A DNA stretch of 64,000 nucleotides from Neoconidiobolus thromboides FSU 785. Its lineage: Eukaryota; Entomophthoromycota; Entomophthoromycetes; Entomophthorales; Neoconidiobolaceae. Positions within the stretch are counted from its first letter, which is position 1, and each line of letters begins with the position of its first letter. The stretch spans positions 59,302 through 123,301 of the forward strand of contig MU626303.1 in assembly GCA_025603075.1 (NCBI GenBank), in the 5' to 3' direction. Both the position numbers and the translations under genes were made by a program. Positions 49,509 through 64,000 of this stretch are shown here, in pieces. The notes below the pieces were generated by a model. It searched no databases. It was given only the letters and a program-made list of their open reading frames with translations, and was not told the origin of the DNA.

Positions 49509-49674
49509 CCTTGCTCAATTATTTTCTTTAAATAGCTATAGTAGGCTGATGATTAATATTTTTTAAAATCAGAACAAGTCTCATTCTATAAGATAAATTT
49601 ATACAATTAATAAATAACTTTAATTCAAAAGTGGTAAATTATTCATTAATTCTACTAAGCTTACTATAAATACA

Positions 49675-49780
49675 ATATGGGGATGTATTTTTGTGTTTAA
49701 GAATTTTACTAATAATTTTTCTACTCAAATAGGGCTTAAAAAATAGAAAAAGTGATGAAGCCAAAAATACATCCCTATAT
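49675..49780 (-). repeat. Family-A palindromic element, copy 14
   Basis: Reverse copy: ATATGGGGATGTATTTTTGT left, CTCAAATAGGGCTTAAAAAA centre, ACATCCCTATAT right. Only about 165 bp from copy 13, same orientation. Confidence 0.9.
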
Positions 49781-50453
49781 CTTATAAATAAATAAATATT
49801 ATAAATATATATCAGATATAAATAAATAATATTATTAAATTATTAACTGAATTTGTTTTATTTAGTTTTCCTTTAATATTTAAAAGAACTAATCAATTAT
49901 ATTGATGAAATTAAAGTGTATATAAATATTGAGCTGTATTAAAAAATAATAGAAGCTGAAACAAAAGAAATATTTTGCATAAACAATAAATTTTTAATAC
50001 CAATAGCAGAAAAAGCAGTTATCCAACCAAATTATCTAAATTCAATTATGAATAAGTTATCTAAAAAAGGAATAAAACTATAATCTCAATTATAATAACA
50101 AGAGGGATATTATAAGTAATTATAACACCTCTAGCTGATAGTATAGTAGTAATGTGATTTTATGATCTTCAGTTTCTCTTTTTTATTAGTAATATTTTTT
50201 TTATTGATTATACAGAAGACTTTGAAATTTAAGAATATGTAGAATGAGATGGTAATGTAATATTGAAAGCATCTATTGTTCTTGGTATTGTTAGTGTTTG
50301 TGCATTATTTTTTAAATCCAAAAGAAACAATTTATAAATTTCATGTTCTTTCTTATATTACAAATAATAGCAATAATAAAATAAAAAATTAGATTGAAGT
50401 ATTAGTTAATTGATATGTTCATTTGACTTATTTTTATTATTAAAACAATTAGC

Positions 50454-50881
50454 TTAACTTTGTACTTCACTTTCTGTTTTTAGTTGCCATAAACCATATG
50501 GTTTACCTGGTTCATTCTATTAAAATTAATAACTTGTAAAAATGAATTAAAATTCAATTACCTGCCAAAGACGAATAGTACCATCCTCTACAATAAATAA
50601 ATAAATAAATAAATAAATAAAAATCTCAGTAAATTCTTATAACTCTATTTTTACCTGAACCTGAAGCATAAATTTCACCATCTGGTGAATAAGAAACAGA
50701 ATGAACAGGCCCATGATGACCTTTGTAAACTTCCAATTCCTCTCCAGTATTAAAATCAAAAGTATGTACCCAAAGATCAGATATGCCACCAACAATTAAT
50801 TTATCTTTCTTGTTTGGAGATATAGAAACAGATGATACATCAAATTTAAAATCCATTTCTTTAATTAACTCTAAACTATTA

Positions 50882-50935
<54 letters not shown>

Positions 50936-51765
50936 TTATTAATATCCCAAAATATGGCTTGTTTACCAGCACTACATTGTAATATACTTTCATCCATTGA
51001 AATGCCCATACTTGATATATTACTTTTAGTATCTAGTCTTTTAACTTCTGTCATTGTGCGAGGGTCCCAAACTCTAAAAAATACTCATCAATCAATCGAA
51101 GACCAATTCAAAAACTAATTTTTAAATTTACCTAATAAAACTTTCTTCCCCACTTGAAAATAATAAATTTTTTTGATTATCCCATTGTAGATATTTAATA
51201 TTCGTTTCCACTTTTGGAAATAATAAACCTTGTTTATCTCCATTTTTAATATCAAATAATCGAATTTGTTTCTCTTGTCCACCAGTAACTATCTTTTCCC
51301 CAAGACTATCAAAACAACAACTTCTTACAATATGTTGATGGGAATACGTCGATAACTCTTCCCCAGTTACTGCATTCCATAGCTTACTTTCTATTAATTA
51401 GTAACTTCTTTTTTAAATGTTTTAAAGTTTTGATTACGCTGTAAAATCCGCTGAGCCAGTGACAGCTAACTTAGCATCTTTAGATAAATTAGCACACCAA
51501 ACCGCTCCTTTATGACCTAAAAAAGTACCTAACCAATCCCCTGTTTTACCATCTCTTAAGATTGGTTTACCATCTTTTTATTGAATTAAAATTAGTTTGA
51601 TTGATTCTTAAATTTGAATTTAAATTAATTACCTTTACAAGCAGAGATCAAGTAATATTTTTCATTAATGATTGGTGAAAATTGAAGCTGTACCACTGGT
51701 CTTGTATGACCTGAACATGTCAATGGATTTTGTTTTAATTTTGTTTTATCTGTTGAAGTTTCCAT
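50454..51765 (-). CDS. STRAP: WD40-repeat protein STRAP/unrip
   Basis: Seven-bladed WD40 adaptor, known in animals as a partner of the SMN complex and of TGF-beta receptors. ATG 51765 reads [15 protein letters not shown] then YYLISACK; next exons give [135 protein letters not shown], and finally [13 protein letters not shown]-stop. CSGHTRPV and FLGHKGAVW are specific to this family. About six introns, one of which holds an (ATT)n run (50883-50934) and another an (AATA)n run. Confidence 0.94.
50592..50622. repeat. (AATA)n microsatellite in a STRAP intron
   Basis: Roughly eight AATA/TAAA units in a row, inside the penultimate intron of the STRAP-like gene. Confidence 0.85.
50883..50934. repeat. 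(ATT)n microsatellite in a STRAP intron
   Basis: About 17 uninterrupted TTA/ATT units within an intron of the STRAP-like gene; a good polymorphic marker. Confidence 0.95.
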
Positions 51766-51942
51766 ATTTTTTTATAGTTGAATCGTTAAAGTTAATAAAG
51801 AAAAATAAATAATAATTCTATTATAGTTAGAAATAAAAAAATTAATATAATTTTTAAGCTTAAATTTCAATAGTTAAATACATTAATTTAATTGGTTAAT
51901 ATTTGATGACTTCATAAAAAAAATTTAGTTCAAATTTCAAAT

Positions 51943-53860
<1,918 letters not shown>

Positions 53861-54370
53861 TTGTTTTAATATTGATTGATAAAAAAAATAAAACTACTTC
53901 ATAACTTTTTGATAAAGTATGAAGGTTACTCTAATTCATTCCATGATTTCACTATTTACCAATTAAATGAACTATTAGCTAACTATTTCATGGAACTATA
54001 TGAGTCTGTTTTTTTTGTTTAAGAAAATAAATTTTCGATTTAATTGGGATAAAAAAAACGGAAAAATTAGTCAAATTAAATAAGACAATTTTACATGTTA
54101 AAGTAATAAAATTGTAATAATTTGTCATTAAAAAACTTAGTGAGATATCAAATAAATTATAAACTATTAAAGTTTAAAGTATAAGGACCAAAATTTTTAA
54201 GACTATTTTATTTAAACAAATAAAAATTAATAAATCTTAAAAATAAAATTTAAGATCAAAAAATAGGTTTACATTTCTAAATTAAGGTTGACTACTTTTT
54301 TAACAAAGAATCTTTTTTAGGATTTTAAACAACTTAAACTTTTAAGCCAAACACCATATTTCTATTCAAA
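53861..54370. promoter_or_regulatory. Divergent promoter region MNS1/CHO1
   Basis: 510 bp between the start codons of the GH47 gene (minus) and CHO1 (plus). No repeat or RNA gene is visible; it must hold both promoters. A role as a shared regulatory region is inferred from arrangement alone. Confidence 0.4.
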
Positions 54371-55164
54371 ATGGCAATAAAAAAACGAAGTGAAATAACT
54401 TCTAGTTCGAGTACTTCAAAGATGAATGGTAGTCAAAGTTTAGAATCTCAAAAAGCTGCTTTGCTCTCCAACCCAAGTCAACACTTTTCCATGGTACGTA
54501 ACTTTTACATAGCTGATTTTTTAACTCTATTAAACGGTGCTTGTGGTTCTGGTTCTGTATTAGCTTGTTTAAACTATTTGGTATCCAATAAGAAGGAGGA
54601 TTTATGGGTAGCTTTTATACTCATACCATTAGGTGTATTTTTTGATTTCTTGGATGGACGAGTAGCTCGTTGGCGTAATGAATCTTCAGTTTTAGGTCAA
54701 GAATTGGACTCGTTAGCAGATTTGGTAAGTTTACTATTATATTATTACTATTATTATTATTATCAAATCAGTTTTAATTTACTTACAATTTTATTTAGAT
54801 CTCTTTTGGATTAGCCCCAGCTTGTTTAGGCTATTGTATTGGGTTAAGAGGTTTTTTTGATCAAGCAATATTGGTTTATTTTGTATCTTGTGGAATTGCG
54901 AGATTGGCAAGATATAACGCAACAGTAGCTTTATTGCCTAAAGATGCTAAGGGTAAAATCACTTATTTTGAAGGTACCCCTATACCTACAAGTTTAGCTA
55001 TTGTGTTGTTTTTAGCTTATCATTTTTATTATGATAATATTTTAGATAACTTACCTCTTAGTTTTATTTCTATATTTAAGACCAAATTTCATCCCATTTC
55101 ACTGATCTATGCTGTCCTTGGCTCTTGTATGATCTCTAGATCTTTACGTATTCCTAAGCTTTAA
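54371..55164 (+). CDS. CHO1: CDP-diacylglycerol-serine O-phosphatidyltransferase
   Basis: ER membrane enzyme making phosphatidylserine from CDP-diacylglycerol and serine, the fungal (not animal) route to PS. Two exons, 54371-54724 and 54799-55164, joined as SLADL-ISFGLAP. The CDP-alcohol phosphotransferase motif is complete: DGRVARWRNESSVLGQELDS followed by LAD (pattern DGxxARx8GxxxDxxxD). Preceding RNFYIADFLTLLNGACGSGS and following GIARLARYNATVALLP, then EGTPIPTSLAIVLFLA, are specific to the serine branch. About 240 residues, with a ~45-residue Ser-rich cytosolic N-terminus as in yeast Cho1, where it is phosphorylated. Confidence 0.95.
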
Positions 55165-55451
55165 TATAAAATAACTTACTATATGTTAAAAAAACAATGA
55201 ATGTTAATAGTGAATTTAGAGCACATTGTTAAGTTATTTCATGAGTTTAAAATTTCGTTTTTATATTTTTAGTTATAAATAGGTATTAACAAATAAAAGG
55301 TTGATTAAAATAAACTATTTATTTATATCTAACATTAATAAACAAAAAAAAGAAACAAAGTTTGATGCACAAAGAAATAAAAAATAAATTAAAGATGAGC
55401 CGTTTCACTAGATATTGATTAAAATACAAAATAATAAATAGTGATAATAAA
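55165..55451. other. Short convergent intergenic region
   Basis: 3' flanks of CHO1 and of the ubiquitin protease; AT-rich, no feature recognised. Confidence 0.4.
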
Positions 55452-58626
<3,175 letters not shown>

Positions 58627-59174
58627 GTTTGTGGCTCTGATTTAAGTTAGCAAAGTTGCCTTTTTTAGCTTTGTGTGTAGTTTTATTGCTTATAAGCTTA
58701 GATGCGTTTTTTACTTCAATTTGCCTGAGTTTAATAGATTTTTGCAGAATGAATCTTATTAAAAATTTTTTTCTTTAATTGCAAAGTATCATGTACCTTG
58801 ACTTATAATTTTCATATATTGGTTAAGACGTTATAGGCACCATAGCCATTTATTATTAATTTTTATGTTATTTTTATTTTAAAATGTTTTCATTTAACAT
58901 CTTTGTTAATATTATTTTATTAGAGGGTGTTGAATAATTTGATAATAAGCATATTTTTAAACAGAAGTATTTTAATGCGAGAGCATTTAATCCTAATGTG
59001 ATATATACAATCTAATAAAACATATATAGTGAATTACAATTTAATGTAAGATTAGACATAAAATAAAAACAAAATAATTTAGAAATTACATACAATTCAG
59101 TTAAAAATAGAACAAAAATAATCTAATAAAGACAGTTTTATAGAAATATCGACAATTAAAGGTTAAGTTAGAAA
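58627..59174. other. Intergenic, AT-rich
   Basis: Upstream flank of the ubiquitin protease and 3' flank of HPPD; nothing recognised. Confidence 0.45.
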
Positions 59175-60320
59175 TTAAAGGTTACCACGAGCATCTTGAT
59201 CTCTTTCAATAGACTCAAATAATGCTTTGAAGTTACCTGCCCCAAAACCTTCATGGTTATAACGTTGAATAACTTCTAAGAAAAAGGTTGGTCTATCTTG
59301 TAAAGGCTTAGTGAAAAGTTGGAGCAAATAACCATTCTCATCAAAATCAACTAAAATGTTAAGCTTTTGAATAACATCTAAGTCTTCTGCTACTTTTGTA
59401 CGTGATGTTTTAAGGCGTAATCTTAAATTATCATAATAAGTGACTGGAACGGATAAGAAATCGGAACCACGAGCTCTTAAAGAGGTGACAGCATTAATAA
59501 TATCGTTAGTATTTAAAGCAATATGTTGTACTCCAGAACCACCAAAATATTCAACATATTCTTGAATTTGACTCTTCTTTTTACCTTCGGCTGGTTCATT
59601 AATTGGCATCTTGACTCTTTCAGTTGAATCAGCCATGACAACGGAACGTAAAGCTGAGTATTCAGTATGGATTTGGGAATCATCAACTGACCAGAATCTA
59701 TGGAAACCTAAACATTTTTCATAATATTGACAAGCTGGTTCCATACCTTGGTCCGGTTGGTTACCTACACAATGGTCAATATAATTAAGCTTACAAGCTG
59801 GTAAAAGTTGTTCTAATGGATCGATAACAGTGGTTGCTTTATAATTTGGTAAAAAGGTTCCCTTATAGTTCTTACGTTCAACAAAGGTATGTTCAGTATC
59901 CCCATAGGTGGCTACAGTGGCCATAATTACAGTACCATCTTGATCAGTTTCTTCCCATGGAGCACGAATAGATTTGGCACCTCTCTTTACAGCGAGCTCA
60001 TAAACACTACGGGCATCATCAACAGTGAATGCAACATTCTTAGCATTATCACCATGTTGACCAAGTTCTTTGGTAAATTGTTGATTATCTGGGTTAAGAG
60101 CAGATTGGAAAGCAAAGATGATCTTATCTTGTTGAACAACATGAGTAACAACATCACGATGACCAGTTTCAAGACCACGGTAAGCAATGTGTTTAAAACC
60201 TAAACGGGTAATATAATAAGAAGCGGCTTGTTTAGCATTACCAACCATAAAAAGGATGTGGTCAAAACCATGGTAGTTTCCACCATGGGCTTCAATAGTA
60301 TTTGAATAGGTATTGGTCAT
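59175..60320 (-). CDS. HPD: 4-Hydroxyphenylpyruvate dioxygenase
   Basis: Fe(II) dioxygenase that turns 4-hydroxyphenylpyruvate into homogentisate in tyrosine degradation. Intronless 381-residue protein made of two vicinal-oxygen-chelate halves. Iron ligands are all present: His in [15 protein letters not shown], His in [14 protein letters not shown] and Glu in [20 protein letters not shown]. Other hallmarks: [56 protein letters not shown] and [13 protein letters not shown]. Codon choice is C-rich at third positions relative to neighbours, suggesting strong expression. Downstream tyrosine-catabolism genes are not in the window. Confidence 0.97.
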   Translation of the reverse strand: MTNTYSNTIEAHGGNYHGFDHILFMVGNAKQAASYYITRLGFKHIAYRGLETGHRDVVTHVVQQDKIIFAFQSALNPDNQQFTKELGQHGDNAKNVAFTVDDARSVYELAVKRGAKSIRAPWEETDQDGTVIMATVATYGDTEHTFVERKNYKGTFLPNYKATTVIDPLEQLLPACKLNYIDHCVGNQPDQGMEPACQYYEKCLGFHRFWSVDDSQIHTEYSALRSVVMADSTERVKMPINEPAEGKKKSQIQEYVEYFGGSGVQHIALNTNDIINAVTSLRARGSDFLSVPVTYYDNLRLRLKTSRTKVAEDLDVIQKLNILVDFDENGYLLQLFTKPLQDRPTFFLEVIQRYNHEGFGAGNFKALFESIERDQDARGNL

Positions 60321-61452
60321 TTTTATTTATTGATTTAGATAAGTAAGTTAAAGATAATCAATCTTCATCTTTTATACTTTTGAGCTATTCTTAGCTTGAT
60401 CCATGTGATTTTTCCAACTAAATTTAGAGCTTCCTATTTGCTGTAACTCTAAAGAATATAAGCTGTTTTATTGGATATAGTCAGGGGCGACCTATCTATT
60501 GATGAGAATTTAATTTGACGCTAATTATTCAATTTAACTAAATCATTAGGATTGGTTAGATTTCAGAAATAAAAATTTTAAGCTTGAAAAATATTTCATC
60601 ATTTATTATGTAAAAGGGACTGTGGGAAAAAATACCGGTTTCGGAGATCAAATCAAGTAACTAAGAAATGAGGTTATCTCACATCCATGATACATATATA
60701 AGCTGTTGCTATTGTTATTTGTACTGATTATAATATATTGTTGATAGTGCCATAGGCTCTATCGGCTTAAGAATAGAATTTATGCTCTAATAGCTTTTAG
60801 CCACACTTTGATTTTTTACTGCTTCGATATTTCCTGATTGGGCATCATTGAATCTATCCCTGACTAAACTTTAAATTCATTTATTATCAAATTAATAACT
60901 AGTTAATGAAATCATTCAGCTTTTTTTGATCAGCTTTTAATTAGTGGAGTAAAATATCTTAAAGTCATTAAGAATAAATTTAAAGAATGCAAAATAGTCA
61001 GGATTGTTCAAATAGAATTGTAAAATAGTCAGGATCTCTTAGAAAATATTATCATAATGATTTTATCGTTATTTAAAAGGTCAATCTATATCCACTTTAT
61101 CTATTGGCTTTATTCTAATAATTTTAACTATAGTTGACACTTGTGTTTTTCCTGAATTAATATCAAACCTATTGTTAATGTGGCTTTTTTATTGAGATTT
61201 CATATAAAATCCACTTTTTAAAAAGAATAAGCATTTATAGAAATAAGCTACTTGTAAAAAGATTGATGGTAATAAGTAATAAATTTATTTAAAATGAAAA
61301 GGTGTTAGAAAGGCCTTTGATTTAAAACAAATGCAACATGTTATAAAGGGATTTATAATCACTCGAATGATACATTTTAATAAAATAAACTGTTTTTTAA
61401 TAATAGATTTAACTTTGAATGTCTATATTTCTGACATTCAAGTATATTGATA

Positions 61453-61499
61453 ATTCAAAATTCAAAATTCAAAATTCAAAATTCAAAATTCAAAATTCA
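61453..61499. repeat. (AATTCAA)n tandem repeat
   Basis: Six to seven head-to-tail copies of the 7-bp unit AATTCAA, essentially perfect; a minisatellite in intergenic sequence. Confidence 0.95.
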
Positions 61500-61946
61500 T
61501 TCCACAGTCCAGTAAGGTTATTCATATTAATTTTCAACCCTACTGGGTTTTTACTATTGATATAATAATTAATTTTAGAAATTTCAGATGAAGCGTAAAC
61601 GTTTCTGTATGTAAAGAATTAGTTATTTTATTATAATACTTTAAATTTTATAATCACTATTAATTGCTATTTACTTATATTGAAATAGTAAGCCATTCAA
61701 TTTTACTGACTATGATAAACTAAATTCATTAAGTTTAATCGAAGCGATACAACTGAATTCAATGAGGATATGTAATAATGTTGATAAATTAATCATGATA
61801 CAATGAGGAGTATAATATTTTTTAATAAAAGGTAATAAGGTAGTAGTAACCAACAGTGAATTTAAAATCGAAACAGTCCAAGTATAACTAAGAATCCTTA
61901 GGAAACAGCACTAAGTCTTATATGTATAAATTGTTTGAGGTTAATA

Positions 61947-62209
61947 TGAGAGTATTTTTTATCAATTGTCTATTTTTACTACTTTTTTAAAATCAAATAG
62001 CTAATACAGCTATTTAAGCTTGAATGTATGGTGACTAGTAATAACTTTCATAACAAATTATTCATACTATTATGTCGATCTGCAGCTTAGTAATTAGACT
62101 TTATTTTAAAATGAGCAATTGATCATCACACATTCAAGCTTCAACAACTGTATTAACTAATTGGTTTTAAAAAAAGTAGCAAAAATGGACAATTGTTAAA
62201 GAACACCAC
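61947..62209. repeat. Large inverted-repeat element (family C)
   Basis: Arms at about 61947-62036 and 62120-62209, roughly 90 bp each and by eye about 80 % identical when one is reversed: shared blocks CAATTGTCYATTTTTRCTAC, TTTTTTAAAA, TAATACAG and AAGCTTGAATGTRTG. The ~85-bp loop is AT-rich and has no open frame. It could be a fold-back transposon or MITE. Its right end touches the first recognisable base of the decayed hydrolase gene. Confidence 0.7.
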
Positions 62210-62760
62210 TGTATATTGTAGGCATACAGTAATCATCTGGGATTCATAGATTAATAAGATTTTCAACTATTTTGAGGAACATTCAGAGGATGCATCTTAT
62301 GTCTTATTATTTCATAGTTCCCATAAATAATAATGCTACATTATTTATCAAACTCAACATTAACTTCCAGAGTCCTGATATTCCTATAAATACTAAAGTG
62401 ATTTTTCGATAAAGAATATCATGTGATCATGTTTAATATCTCAGGGTATGACAAGATCAAAGTAGAAAATAAATTAAGAAATCATAGTTTCGAAATAGTG
62501 TTTAAGGATATCTATTGTGCTTTCACTGAAAACTTTAAGTAAAACAAAGCTCTTGTTATTAATAATTATTGGAATAGTTCTGTTAGTTAAGCATTGACTT
62601 ATTGCTACCCATAGAATAAAAGAGATGTACAAATTTAAATGTTCCTTATGCTCCTATCTTAGGCGAGCCAAAAACTGAAAGATAAAGGATAGAGAAAAAC
62701 CCAGCCTTCGGATATCAAGTAAGCTAGATGCTTTTTTAAAGTGACAGTGGTTGTAGTTAT
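62210..62760 (+). pseudogene. Decayed epoxide-hydrolase-like alpha/beta hydrolase gene
   Basis: Aligns by eye with the intact gene starting at 63659. The stretch GTATATTGTAGGCATACAGT.. onward parallels the intact gene's exon 1 end, its first intron, and exon 2 (DASYVLLFHSSH against DAPYVLLLHGFP), then exon 3 (VIMFNISGYDKIKVENK against VVAFDMPGYGETKVEDK). Further on, KALVINNYWNSSVS and LTYCYP recall the family's GHDWG nucleophile region. Stops and lost catalytic residues (HGFP to HSSH; the HDWG-like box altered to NYWN) show it is dead. Because intron sequence is retained, it arose by DNA duplication, not retroposition. The 5' part of exon 1 is missing where the family-C inverted repeat begins. 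Confidence 0.75.
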
Positions 62761-63658
62761 TGTCTTTTTTAAAGATTACATTGGATGAAGGCAATGTATG
62801 AGAGTTTGATAAAAATATATAAGAATTTATCAAATCTTTTTACTATATAAAATTTAACTCCGATTCCACAAACTATGGCCATGTGCTATTAAATATGACG
62901 TTGTTTAAGCAGTTCGATATATCTGATATCCCAAATTCATAACATATAAATGACAACCTAAGATCTATAAAGTTCAAAATGTATTATCCTAATTTACTTT
63001 TACGATATAGGATTAGTCAAAAGTTTTATAATAGTTTAATAACTCCTCAAGTATATAAAAGACTCTATAAATGTTAACTATGTAATAATTCCAATATTAT
63101 TATATCATATGATTAAATTTCATAAAGTTTTATATCATAAAGAGTTATCAAATTGTTAAAAAGAATTTTAGTCAAATCCTATATTAGGAATTTCCCTTTA
63201 ATTTATTGTATTAATCATATGAACACCTAGAACAAAAAGAAATTGATAAATTAAAAATCAATAATCCGAAATAAGAGTTGTTTAATTATTCCTAATTTCA
63301 TGATAACCGATACACAATTAAATATACTGAATACAAGTCATTGTATAACTATTATACTACCTCCCATGTATACATTTCTATTACTATTCAAAAAATATAT
63401 ATACTTCTTTCATTTCGATAATAAAGATATCTACAGATTAATAGTATTTTCCATTATTTTCTATTATATTTTCTATTTACCTTTTTATCACTTTAAACGT
63501 CATCCCTCATTGTATAAAGTCTAATATACTCATAAATTTATGGATAAAAGATATACGAAATTATTAATCCAGGATCAAAAATGCAACTATAAATAGCTCC
63601 AAAAATACAACTGAATTAGATAAAAAAAATATAAATTCAATATTACAATCAAATAAAA

Positions 63659-64000
63659 ATGGCTATTCAATACGATTTAGATAATCCAGAATCTTATAAC
63701 CATAAGACTGTTCAATTCAACAATAAAGTATATCGTATGTATATAAAATTCCTTAGGATTCATATATTGACAGTATTTTAGATTATGTCGAAGAAGGCGC
63801 AAACGACGCACCTTATGTCTTACTACTTCATGGTTTCCCAGAGGTAAAAATATCAAGCTATCATATCATCTATAATATTTATAATATGTAGTCATGGTAT
63901 TCATGGAAATATCAAATCGATTTTTTGGTAAAGAAGGGATATCATGTGGTTGCATTTGATATGCCAGGATATGGTGAAACCAAAGTAGAAGATAAACTAG
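63659..64000 (+). CDS. Epoxide-hydrolase-like alpha/beta hydrolase, N-terminal part (cut by window edge)
   Basis: ATG 63659; exons 63659-63734, 63782-63843 and 63892 onward, introns GT..AG in phase. The product reads QYDLDNPESYNHKTVQFNNK, VYHYVEEG, then APYVLLLHGFPESWYSWKYQ (oxyanion-hole HGFPE-W motif of soluble epoxide hydrolases), then VVAFDMPGYGETKVEDKL where the window ends. The nucleophile Asp region (GHDWGG) is expected next but is outside. Microsomal/soluble epoxide hydrolases and related haloalkane dehalogenases share this start; I favour epoxide hydrolase because of HGFPESWYSW. A decayed tandem duplicate lies about 1 kb upstream. Confidence 0.88.

Larger units (their letters stand above)
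48818..50453. other. Intergenic with two family-A elements
   Basis: Contains family-A copies 13 and 14. At about 49953-50080 (+) there is a protein-like run (FCINNKFLIPIAEKAVIQPN) without a clean start or end, and at about 50252-50338 (+) a hydrophobic run ending KSKRNNL-stop. These could be remnants of one decayed gene, not identified. Confidence 0.45.
60321..63658. other. Long intergenic region with repeats and a decayed hydrolase gene
   Basis: Contains a 7-bp tandem repeat (61453-61499), a large inverted repeat (61947-62209) and a decayed epoxide-hydrolase-like gene (62210-62760). The rest (60321-61450 and 62760-63658) is AT-rich with no supported gene. Confidence 0.6.

Noticed and set aside
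49953-50338. Possible remnant of a membrane-anchored enzyme
   Set aside because: A protein-like run and a terminal hydrophobic segment lie on the + strand, but they are separated by stops and match no family I recognise.
63300-63524. 74-residue + strand frame before the epoxide hydrolase
   Set aside because: Low-complexity Phe/Ile/Tyr text typical of AT-rich noise, no splice context or homology recognised.

Overview
The window is nuclear DNA of a fungus with a very AT-rich genome. I estimate well over 70 % A+T by eye and did not count it. Genes carry many short spliceosomal introns (mostly about 45-75 bp, GTAAGT/GTAAAT-like donors, T-rich tracts before AG). The gene set is a standard mitochondriate fungal one: GCN3, UCH37, COQ2, ORC1, UBC1, MLS1, ISA1, phosphate carrier, MGR2, MIC19, OST5, AVT, CHO1, a DOA4/USP8-type protease and HPPD. 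Malate synthase ends in a peroxisomal SRL signal. Mitochondrial genes exclude anaerobic gut fungi, and malate synthase plus HPPD argue against Pneumocystis. An early-diverging AT-rich fungus (entomophthoroid or mucoromycotan type) is my best guess, but this is inference.

Layout. 0-6 kb: 3' end of an unassigned membrane protein, then divergent eIF2B-alpha and UCH37 genes and COQ2. 6.8-16.2 kb: an ORC1 gene whose N-terminus is a long array of AT-hooks, a UBC1-type E2, a bacterial/mitochondrial-type alanyl-tRNA synthetase and malate synthase. 16.2-20 kb: a gene-free stretch holding six copies of a short palindromic repeat. 20-36.9 kb: two mitochondrial RRM proteins, ISA1, two paralogous MATE transporters, a second 11-hook AT-hook protein with a decayed AT-hook-like gene beside it, the mitochondrial phosphate carrier, an EGF-like membrane protein, a small unknown protein and an alpha/beta hydrolase. 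38.7-60.3 kb: metabolic, transport and quality-control genes. 60.3-64 kb: a decayed epoxide-hydrolase-like gene interrupted at its 5' end by a large inverted repeat, then the intact relative, cut by the window edge.

Most unusual signals: (1) a family of ~105-bp palindromic elements (14 copies, both orientations, one inside a UBC1 intron) ending in TATGGGGATGT...ACATCCCCATA, which look like MITEs; (2) an ORC1 with nine intact AT-hooks and no visible BAH domain, sharing its repeat unit with a neighbouring stand-alone AT-hook protein, a layout otherwise known to me from fission yeast Orc4; (3) two further inverted-repeat families, one beside both AT-hook genes and one abutting the decayed hydrolase; (4) tiny first exons (3-13 nt) in several genes.

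Coordinates of multi-exon genes run from start codon to stop codon. Splice sites were read by eye and are predictions. I saw no tRNA, rRNA, CRISPR array or autonomous transposase.
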